Origin: Phycisphaerae bacterium
Lineage (GTDB): Bacteria > Planctomycetota > Phycisphaerae > UBA1845
Reading direction: 5' to 3'
NCBI GenBank assembly: GCA_029260075.1
Contig: JAJDDY010000052.1
Location: 1-64,000 of the forward strand
Length of the DNA: 64,000 bases
The notes under the pieces are model-generated. The model worked only from the letters and a program-made list of their open reading frames with translations. It was not told the DNA's origin and searched no databases. Shown one piece after another: positions 7,719-14,999 of the stretch (the first letter of the stretch is position 1; every line of letters begins with the position of its first letter). The position numbers and the translations under genes were made by a program.

Positions 7719-9548
7719 ATGCCCGCGATCGCCGAAGCGAAAACTGCCAGGAACGTGGCACTGCCAACGTACGATGACGAGGTGACGCGATACAAGCAAC
7801 GATTGCTCGAAGAGGCGGGGCTCAACGTCGGTCCGCCGTCGCACTTCAAGCGCTCGCACGAGCGACCGTTCACGCGTAGCGAACGAGACCATGTGACCGT
7901 ACTGTTCGGTGGTTTGACGTTACGGCACGAGCGGATGGTCATGGCCGGACTGCAAGGACTTGGCTACAACGTTGATCTTGTCCGCACGCCGGTGAAGGAT
8001 GATTTTCAAGCGGGTCGCGAATACGGCAACAATGGTCAGTGCAATCCGACCTACTTCACCGTCGGTTCGCTCGTGAACCACCTCAAGCGGCTTCGCGATG
8101 AAGAGGGAATTTCCACCCAGACCATTATTGATGACTACGTGTTCTTCACGGCGGGGGCGTGTGGACCGTGCCGATTTGGCATGTATGAAGCGGAATATCG
8201 ACTGGCCCTGCGCAACAGTGGGTTCGATGGTTTTCGCGTGCTGCTCTTTCAGCAGAGCGGTGGGGTGAATCAGGCGGACATCGAAGCCGGTTTGGAACTC
8301 GACTTGAACTTCTTCCTCACGCTTGTCAATGCTCTTTTCATTGGCGACCTGTTGAACGAAGTGGCCTACCACATCCGCCCCTATGAGATTGACAAAGACA
8401 AGACCAACGACGTGTTCGCCAAGTGTGCGGAGCTTTGTGGGAACAATCTGCGCGAAAAGGATTATGACGCCATGCATGGCGGAACGCTGGCCAAGCTGCT
8501 TGCCGGCGTGGCTCCGGTAAAGGATGCGGACGACGCCGAAAAATTCCTGGACCAAATGCGTGGCACGTACTACGTCGATGCGTTCAAGGAATGTGCAGAG
8601 CTGATCAACGACGAGGTCGAAGTCGACTACACGCGTCCGAAACCCGTCGTGAAAATCACTGGCGAGTTCTGGGCTCAGACCACCGAAGGTGACGGCAACT
8701 TCAACATGTTCAGCTTTCTGGAAGGCGAGGGCGCCGAAGTCCTTGTGGAGCCAATCGCGACGTGGCTTGCCTATATGCTGAATCAGGTTCGTAACGCCCA
8801 GCGGGACCGTCATGAAGCGGGCGTCGGGACGGGCGCAGAAGAAAGCGACAAGGAATCGCGTCCGGGCCGATGGAATCTTCGCGCCCGTTGGAAACAGGAG
8901 GCGGACTATCGCAAGCGCATGCTCACGCTCACGATGGCGGACAAGCTGATCAACCGTGAATACGATCGCCTTCGTAAGGGTCTTGGAGGGACTGCTCACG
9001 AGTTGGTCAATCAGCAGCATCTAGTGCGCCTCGGTCACCCGTTCTACAACTCGCGTAGCGGCGGAGGTGAGGGGCATCTCGAAGTCGCGAAGAACATTTA
9101 CTATGGCAGCAAGAGTCTCGCCCACATGGTGTTGTCGCTGAAACCGTTCGGTTGCATGCCGTCCACTCAGTCCGACGGTGCCCAAACCGCAGTCATCGCC
9201 AAGTATCCCGACATGATCTACTTGCCCGTGGAAACCTCCGGCGAGGGTGACATTAACGCCCACTCGCGCGTTCAGATGGCGCTCGGCGATGCGAAGATCA
9301 AGTGCAAGGAAGAATTCAAAGCGTGCGTGGCGAGGACCGGATACACCATCGATCAGATTCGGGCCTACGTGGCTGACCATCGCGAGCTTCGACGTCCGTT
9401 GCTTTCGATACCGCATGCCGAAGGCGTCGTCGGTCGTGCAGCCAACTTCGTACTCCACGTGGGTTCGCTCATGGCCAGCCAGCAAGAAGCACCGGCTGTC
9501 GAGTGCTCGGCTTCGACAAACGCCACGAACGGGCGGGTCGCTGTATGA
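7719..9548 (+). CDS. 2-hydroxyacyl-CoA dehydratase / double-cubane-type subunit (COG3581-like)
   Basis: 609 aa. It resembles the C-terminal part of the very long CoA-dehydratase-activase proteins of anaerobes, here as a separate gene. Conserved-looking segments are TVLFGGLTLRHERM, NNGQCNPTYFTVGSLVNHL, FFTAGACGPCRFGMYEAEYR, QSGGVNQADIEAG and KPFGCMPSTQSDG. The Cys in these motifs are candidate Fe-S ligands. Family knowledge: such subunits accept very low-potential electrons from an ATP-hydrolysing partner and reduce a difficult substrate. The substrate here cannot be read from the sequence. The ATG has GGGAG upstream. The 3' end overlaps the next gene in an ATGA, which argues for a fixed complex with that product. 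Confidence 0.8.
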   Translation: MPAIAEAKTARNVALPTYDDEVTRYKQRLLEEAGLNVGPPSHFKRSHERPFTRSERDHVTVLFGGLTLRHERMVMAGLQGLGYNVDLVRTPVKDDFQAGREYGNNGQCNPTYFTVGSLVNHLKRLRDEEGISTQTIIDDYVFFTAGACGPCRFGMYEAEYRLALRNSGFDGFRVLLFQQSGGVNQADIEAGLELDLNFFLTLVNALFIGDLLNEVAYHIRPYEIDKDKTNDVFAKCAELCGNNLREKDYDAMHGGTLAKLLAGVAPVKDADDAEKFLDQMRGTYYVDAFKECAELINDEVEVDYTRPKPVVKITGEFWAQTTEGDGNFNMFSFLEGEGAEVLVEPIATWLAYMLNQVRNAQRDRHEAGVGTGAEESDKESRPGRWNLRARWKQEADYRKRMLTLTMADKLINREYDRLRKGLGGTAHELVNQQHLVRLGHPFYNSRSGGGEGHLEVAKNIYYGSKSLAHMVLSLKPFGCMPSTQSDGAQTAVIAKYPDMIYLPVETSGEGDINAHSRVQMALGDAKIKCKEEFKACVARTGYTIDQIRAYVADHRELRRPLLSIPHAEGVVGRAANFVLHVGSLMASQQEAPAVECSASTNATNGRVAV

Positions 9549-12500
9549 GCATGCGCGGTCAATCGAATCCCGCGTCGCCGGGCGACGTGCGCCGTCAGCA
9601 GAAGCACAGCGGCGGATCGACCTCATTGCCCGTAGTCGATGAATCGCCGTCGGGCGGAGGATGCGGCGGCGGCTCTTGCGGGTCAAGTCATTCCGGTCCG
9701 AAAGATCCGACGCCGAAGTTCGTCTCGCTCAACACGGCCACCTTGTCAGCCAATCGCCACAAGCCGTCGATCGAGGCGCTCGCATTTCGCGGGACCGACG
9801 CGTACCCCGACGGGTTGATGATCGGTTTGGACGTGGGCTCGACGACGGTCAAAGCCGTCGTGGTCAATCCCATAACCGACGAAGTGCTTTGGAAGGAATA
9901 CCACCGACACGATACCAAGCAACCGGAAAAGACGCTGGAGATGCTCGCGAGCATCGAAGCGACCCTTTCCGATGTTCCTCGCTCCGCGTACCGCCTGTTC
10001 GTCACAGGTTCCGGCGGGGGGGCTTTGCTTCCTCATCTGGGCGGCAAGTTCGTTCAAGAGGTTAGTGCCGTGTCCCTGGCAGTTGAAAAACTCTACCCCG
10101 AAGTCAACAGTGTGGTGGAGTTGGGCGGTCAAGACGCCAAGATCATTGTCTTCAAAACCGACGAAGTGAGCGGGCGGAAAAAGAAAATCCCGTCGATGAA
10201 CGACAAGTGCGCCGGCGGGACCGGTGCGGTGATTGACAAAATCAACGCCAAGCTGCGCATTCCGCCGGACGAACTGTGCAACATGGCGTACCACGGCGTC
10301 AAGCTTCATCCCGTGGCCGGTAAGTGTGGCGTGTTCGCCGAGACGGACATCAACGGTCTTCAAAAGCAGGGTGTTCCCGCCGACGAACTGATGGCATCGT
10401 TGTTCGAGTCGATCATTCAACAGAACCTTTCCGTGCTCACCCGAGGGCACACGCTGCGCCCCACAGTCCTGCTCCTCGGCGGTCCGAACTGCTACATCAA
10501 GGGCATGCGCGAGTGCTGGCAGCACAACATTCCCATCACCTGGAAGGAGCGGGGCGTTGATCTTCCCGATTCCGGTCGATCGCCCGAGTCCTACGTCATC
10601 ACACCGGACAACGCCCAATACTTCGCGGCGCTCGGAGCCATCGAGTTTGGGAAGATTGAGGTTCTCGACGAGCCCAACATCGGTGCCTACTTGGGTCGCG
10701 GGTTGCTCGAGTGGTTCGTCGAGCATGGCCGCGCCGCGGAAAACCAATCGCGCGGTAAGCGGGGACTGGCGAAAGACGCCGACGATCTTGAGCGGTTTCA
10801 GAGACAGTACAAGAAGAAAATCTGGCGTGCTCCGCCGCAAGCAGCGCGTACGCAAATAGATGCGTTCATCGGGTTGGACGGCGGATCGACGTCGACCAAA
10901 GCCGTGCTGATCGACAGAGATCGAAACCTGATCGCCAAGTCGTATCAGCTTTCGAAGGGCAATCCGATCGAAGACACGATCGACGTGTTGTCAGAGCTTG
11001 AGCAGCACCTGATCGATCAGGGTTGCACGTTGAACGTCCTGGGCGTGGGTACGACCGGCTATGCGAAGGATATTCTCAAGGACGTGCTTCGTGCTGATGT
11101 GGCGCTCGTCGAGACCGTCGCGCACACGCAGAGCGGTCTACACTTCTATCCCGGCACCGATGTGATCGTCGACGTGGGCGGGCAGGACATCAAGCTGATC
11201 GTCCTCAAAGAAGGGCGTGTCAAAGACTTCAAACTCAACACCCAGTGCAGCGCCGGAAACGGCTACTTCCTCCAATCGACCGCAGCCGGTTTCGGGTACG
11301 ACGTGCGCGAATACGCCGACATCGCTTTTTCCGCTGAGTCCATGCCCGAGTTTGGCTACGGCTGCGCCGTCTTCATGCAATCGGACATTGTAGATTTCCA
11401 GCGTCAAGGTTGGCAGCCCAACGAAATCATGGCCGGTCTGGCGGCGGTGTTGCCCAAGAATATATGGCTATACGTGTCGCAGATTCCCAACATCGCCAAG
11501 CTCGGTACGAAGTTCGTGCTGCAAGGTGGCACGCAACACAACCTCGCCGCCGTCAAGTCGCAAGTCGATTTCATCGTGTCGCGTTTTGTGGGCACGGGTT
11601 TGACGCCGGACGTCGTGGTCCACGAGCACTGCGGAGAAAGCGGTGCGATTGGGTGCGCGTTGGAAGCCCATCGTTTGTGGTCTGACCGTGTAGCGCCCAC
11701 CGAGTTCATCGGCATGGAAGCCGTGCGGCGCATCGAATACAAGACCACGCGCGAGGAGAACACGCGGTGCTATTTCTGCAAGAACAAGTGCCTGCGCACG
11801 TTCATTGACGTCAAGACCGCACCGTCCGCAGAGGCGACGCCGGACTCTCTGGTTGACCTGTCGAGTCGCGTGCTTACCGCCACTACGTCGAAAGCGAAGC
11901 CCGAACACGTCGCAAACGAGGTCGCGATTGGAAGTAACGGAACCGCGAAATCGAACACGAAGCCCAAGCCGAAATTCGTCTCGAAGATCCCGATCGAAGA
12001 GGGTTCGCAGCGTTTGATTATCGCCACGTGCGAGAAGGGCACGGTCGAAGACGTCAACGACATGCGTGGTATCAAACAGGGGCTCGACGCGATCAAGAAG
12101 CTCAATCCCAATCTGGTCGAGCTGTCGGCGCGTGAAATCTTCAAAGATCCCGAAGTCGACGTCGTGGCTGATGCGCCGCCGAGCGTGTCCCGATGGCGGG
12201 TAGGCAGTCGCAAAGCAAGCGAGCTTCGGCGCGAGCAGATGAATCGCCGGACGGAGGTGCGGATCGGCATACCGCGCGTGTTGAACATCTACTCCCTGGC
12301 CCCGTTCTTCACGGGGTACTTCAAGAGCTTGGGCGTGCCCTTCAAGAACATTGTGTGGAGTGGCTATACGACGGAACAGCTCTACAAGTCTGGAGCGAAA
12401 CGCGGGGCGATCGATCCGTGTTTCCCGAGCAAGTTGGGCATTCCACACGTTCACGACCTGTTGCATCGTGTGCATTCAGCCAAGCCGCTCACGCACATCT

Positions 12501-13489
12501 TCTTCCCGATGGTCGATACGTTCCCGACGTTCCTGTATGGCGTACAGGACAGCCGCGCTTGTCCGACCGTGGTGGGGACCGCCGAGGCTACACACGCTGC
12601 TTTCATCAAAGAAGGGGACATGTTCGCCGGCAAGAATATCGTGTTCAAGAAAACGTTTATGAACCTCGACGAGCCGCAGCTTTGTGCCCGGCAGATGTTC
12701 GACGATTGGGTCGACGAACTAGGGATTTCAGAGGAGGAGTCACGGCGGGCTGTGGATGAAGGGCTTAGAGCACTTCGCGACTACGACGATCGCATGCGCA
12801 GGAAAGCGCGTGCCGTCATCGACCAGCTCGAAGCCGAAGAGCGGATCGGTGTCGTACTCTTGGCACGACCATACCACAACGACCCCGGCGTTAATCACGA
12901 GATCACCGAAGAGCTCCAGAAACTAGGCTATCCGGTGCTCACGCAAGATTCGTTACCCACCGATCCCGACTTGCTCGAACGGTTGTTCGGTGCAGAGGTC
13001 GCTGACGGCAGTCTGGCGTCACCGTTGTCAATTGAAGATGTCTGGAAGAACAGCTATTCGGAAAACACGTCGCGCAAGGTGTGGGCTGCCAAGTTCACGG
13101 CACGCCACCCCAACCTGGTCGCTCTGGAAATGTCAAGCTTCAAGTGCGGTCACGACGCCCCTATTTATTCGGTGGTCGAAGAGATCATCGAGAAATCTTC
13201 CACGCCGTACTTCAGTTTCAAGGACGTTGACGAAAACAAACCGACCGGGTCGATCAAGATACGCATCGAAACGATCGCCTATTTCCTGAAACGATACCGA
13301 GAAGACATGATGGCCAAGCGCAAAGCCCGCGACGAGATCGATCGCAAGGTGGCTGACTACGCCAAGCGAAGACCGGTCCACGCCATACCTGTACACGCGG
13401 CTGAGCTGTCCAAGTCTTCGTATGGCCATGCTCCAGACTACGTGACGCCGGCGTTGCGCGCCGAGATCATCGAGGCCGCCACGCGGTGA
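9545..13489 (+). CDS. Large activase: two tandem BadF/BadG-type ATPase domains plus a COG3580/DUF2229-like domain
   Basis: 1314 aa from the ATGA-coupled start; a longer reading begins at 9503. A Gly/Ser/Cys-rich leader is followed by ATPase domain 1 with GLDVGSTTVKAVVV, ELGGQDAKIIVF, KCAGGTGAVIDKI and GKCGVFAETDING. ATPase domain 2 has GLDGGSTSTKAVLID, DVGGQDIKLIVL, TQCSAGNGYFLQS and GYGCAVFMQSDIVDF. Each domain keeps the two Cys that in HgdC-type activators hold half of a bridging [4Fe-4S] cluster. A linker with CYFCKNKC leads to a C-terminal domain with GIPRVLNIYSLAPFF, GAIDPCFPSKLGIPHV, DSRACPTVVG and SFKCGHDAP. It should hydrolyse ATP to push electrons into the partner encoded upstream. 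The stop overlaps the next start (GTGA). Confidence 0.85.
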   Translation: MSMRGQSNPASPGDVRRQQKHSGGSTSLPVVDESPSGGGCGGGSCGSSHSGPKDPTPKFVSLNTATLSANRHKPSIEALAFRGTDAYPDGLMIGLDVGSTTVKAVVVNPITDEVLWKEYHRHDTKQPEKTLEMLASIEATLSDVPRSAYRLFVTGSGGGALLPHLGGKFVQEVSAVSLAVEKLYPEVNSVVELGGQDAKIIVFKTDEVSGRKKKIPSMNDKCAGGTGAVIDKINAKLRIPPDELCNMAYHGVKLHPVAGKCGVFAETDINGLQKQGVPADELMASLFESIIQQNLSVLTRGHTLRPTVLLLGGPNCYIKGMRECWQHNIPITWKERGVDLPDSGRSPESYVITPDNAQYFAALGAIEFGKIEVLDEPNIGAYLGRGLLEWFVEHGRAAENQSRGKRGLAKDADDLERFQRQYKKKIWRAPPQAARTQIDAFIGLDGGSTSTKAVLIDRDRNLIAKSYQLSKGNPIEDTIDVLSELEQHLIDQGCTLNVLGVGTTGYAKDILKDVLRADVALVETVAHTQSGLHFYPGTDVIVDVGGQDIKLIVLKEGRVKDFKLNTQCSAGNGYFLQSTAAGFGYDVREYADIAFSAESMPEFGYGCAVFMQSDIVDFQRQGWQPNEIMAGLAAVLPKNIWLYVSQIPNIAKLGTKFVLQGGTQHNLAAVKSQVDFIVSRFVGTGLTPDVVVHEHCGESGAIGCALEAHRLWSDRVAPTEFIGMEAVRRIEYKTTREENTRCYFCKNKCLRTFIDVKTAPSAEATPDSLVDLSSRVLTATTSKAKPEHVANEVAIGSNGTAKSNTKPKPKFVSKIPIEEGSQRLIIATCEKGTVEDVNDMRGIKQGLDAIKKLNPNLVELSAREIFKDPEVDVVADAPPSVSRWRVGSRKASELRREQMNRRTEVRIGIPRVLNIYSLAPFFTGYFKSLGVPFKNIVWSGYTTEQLYKSGAKRGAIDPCFPSKLGIPHVHDLLHRVHSAKPLTHIFFPMVDTFPTFLYGVQDSRACPTVVGTAEATHAAFIKEGDMFAGKNIVFKKTFMNLDEPQLCARQMFDDWVDELGISEEESRRAVDEGLRALRDYDDRMRRKARAVIDQLEAEERIGVVLLARPYHNDPGVNHEITEELQKLGYPVLTQDSLPTDPDLLERLFGAEVADGSLASPLSIEDVWKNSYSENTSRKVWAAKFTARHPNLVALEMSSFKCGHDAPIYSVVEEIIEKSSTPYFSFKDVDENKPTGSIKIRIETIAYFLKRYREDMMAKRKARDEIDRKVADYAKRRPVHAIPVHAAELSKSSYGHAPDYVTPALRAEIIEAATR

Positions 13490-13773
13490 ACGATGACCGA
13501 GCGGGCAAGATTATGTTCGAGATTTTCCGCGACGTACGCGGGGCGCCCGTTTATGGCGTTGTCTACTACACCGAACTCGAAGAGGACGATCGCGACGTGG
13601 TCATCGAACGAGTCATGGCCTGCGAGCACGTGCTCGGCGGATTTGTCGCCGACGGCGATGCATCGGCACAGGCCAAGGACGCCATCGCCGCCATCTTGGA
13701 CCGTCTCAACGACGGGGAATCCCTAGAGACCGACGCCGTACGCGACTTGTTGGCGTCTCACCTCGTGCCCTAA
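13486..13773 (+). CDS. Small protein coupled to the activase, unknown function
   Basis: 95 aa, acidic, no membrane segment and no Cys pair. I do not recognise a family. The GTG start overlaps the TGA of the activase in GTGA, so it is probably translated by the same ribosomes. The middle contains FEIFRDVRGAPVYGVVYYTE and then a helical, Asp/Glu/Ala-rich half ending in RDLLASHLVP. An ATG-started frame at 13493 covers the same DNA in another register, but its Arg/Ser/Thr-rich product looks like a shadow. Context suggests an accessory or regulatory partner of the ATPase-reductase pair. Confidence 0.65.
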   Translation: MNDDRAGKIMFEIFRDVRGAPVYGVVYYTELEEDDRDVVIERVMACEHVLGGFVADGDASAQAKDAIAAILDRLNDGESLETDAVRDLLASHLVP

Positions 13774-14341
13774 CTAGCGCGTGGTGCCGCCCGCATACCA
13801 GCTCACTTCACAGCGAAAATAGACAGCATACTTTCCAGTGCCTTGTCACACATCGTATGGCGGGTTTACCGAGCCGCGACCGTAAGGAAGCGGACGTATG
13901 AAAACCGGTCGCGACACCCTAACAACGCTCCCGCACGGTCGCGGCTCGGATCGGACCAACGTGTCACTGAAGTCGTGAAAAAACCCCGATGTCTTGTCAG
14001 CGTCGCTTTGGTGGGTGCCGTAGGCCTGGATGGCCCATCTCTTCAGACGTGTGGGATTCGAATCCAGCGTCGATTCGTGTCCGCCACGGCTAAGGGTATG
14101 GGCAACCCAACTCGTCGTTCGACCGCAGACAAGCGACTAGACGATGGACACCGTGCGGTCGCGCCTTGGTACCCTCAACGTCATGTTCGTATGTCACGGC
14201 GACATGGGCACGAAATCGTAGCCGTTCCTGCTCATGTCGTCCGATGCTAGAATGAATTGCAGCCAAGACGCGACTTGGCTATCGTGATTAGCGATGGTCC
14301 AGTGATCGCGACGACCGCGGAAGCCCTGGCGAACCGCCGTT
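13774..14341. other. Intergenic region with a full family I repeat
   Basis: It holds one complete family I element (about 13845-13985) and no credible gene. The right part, roughly 13990-14341, must contain the promoter of the ECF sigma factor, but I cannot point to it. Confidence 0.45.
13845..13985. repeat. Dispersed palindromic repeat, family I (GAGCCGCGACCGTAAGG), copy 1
   Basis: About 140 bases. The outer left end GTCACACATCG and the outer right end near GTCGTGAAA are roughly inverted. Inside, CCGAGCCGCGACCGTAAGG is mirrored by CACGGTCGCGGCTCGG. The copy at 46754-46894 aligns over the whole length, including the flanks (CACACATCG...CGGGTTTA), so the element is longer than the inner palindrome. 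Confidence 0.75.
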
Positions 14342-14926
14342 ATGTCGTCGATGGATGTTCGTGTGTTGGCGGAGGGCTTTCCCGGCTTGGATAGTGAATG
14401 CGTGAACAAGCGAAACCTCATCGAACGCTGCCGCCTCGGTGAGCGAGAAGCCCAGCGAGAGCTGTATGAACAGACGTCCGGTCGCATCTTTCGCCTCCTC
14501 CTGCGCATGACGGGCAATCCCGAAGACGCCTCCGACCTGACGCAGAATACTTATGTCAAAGGGCTACAACGGCTTGATCAGTTCGACGGTCGTTCGGCCA
14601 TCGCGTCGTGGTTCTACCGCATCGCCATAAACGAGGCGCTGCAGTTTCGTCGCCAGTCGGGCACCGGAAGATTGAAACTTCAGGAACTCGCCCCCACTCG
14701 ACCGAGTCAAGCACACCCCCCCGCAACCGACGTTCGCTTGGATATCGAGGAGGCGTTGGTGGGACTCTCGCCGGACGATCGAGCGTTGCTCTTACTGCGA
14801 TATCAAGAGGGGCTCGATTATCGCGGAATCGCCGAGGTTCTGGAGTGCGCCGAGGGAACCGTCGCGTCTCGTCTGAACCGTGCCCGCGAGCGACTTCGGG
14901 GGATTCTGCAGGAAAGCTACGGATAA
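14342..14926 (+). CDS. ECF-type RNA polymerase sigma factor
   Basis: 194 aa. Region 2 is recognisable in FRLLLRMTGNPEDASDLTQN and the following LDQFDGRSAIASWFYRIAIN. Region 4 has LVGLSPDDRALLLLRYQEG and the helix-turn-helix DYRGIAEVLECAEGTVASRL. Region 3 is absent, as in ECF factors. The first ATG has no clear ribosome binding site. An in-frame GTG at 14402 would give a more typical N-terminus, so the first 20 residues are uncertain. No anti-sigma factor gene follows; the next gene is on the other strand. Its target genes cannot be read from the sequence. Confidence 0.9.
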   Translation: MSSMDVRVLAEGFPGLDSECVNKRNLIERCRLGEREAQRELYEQTSGRIFRLLLRMTGNPEDASDLTQNTYVKGLQRLDQFDGRSAIASWFYRIAINEALQFRRQSGTGRLKLQELAPTRPSQAHPPATDVRLDIEEALVGLSPDDRALLLLRYQEGLDYRGIAEVLECAEGTVASRLNRARERLRGILQESYG

Positions 14927-14999
14927 TCGAAGCAACGATCTACCCCCATGCATCCGCACATCGCTCGCACGAGGCGGCGGGCTGCTCGCGGATAATATG

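Noticed and set aside
7920-9020. 366-residue minus-strand frame inside the dehydratase-like gene
   Set aside because: Shadow of the real gene; no family motif and no ribosome binding site.
9746-10855. 369-residue minus-strand frame inside the activase gene
   Set aside because: Antisense to two clear ATPase motifs on the plus strand.
11468-12475. 335-residue minus-strand frame inside the activase gene
   Set aside because: Shadow with His/Arg-rich composition.
13843-14250. 135-residue frame over the family I repeat
   Set aside because: Almost wholly made of repeat DNA; Arg-rich without a start signal.
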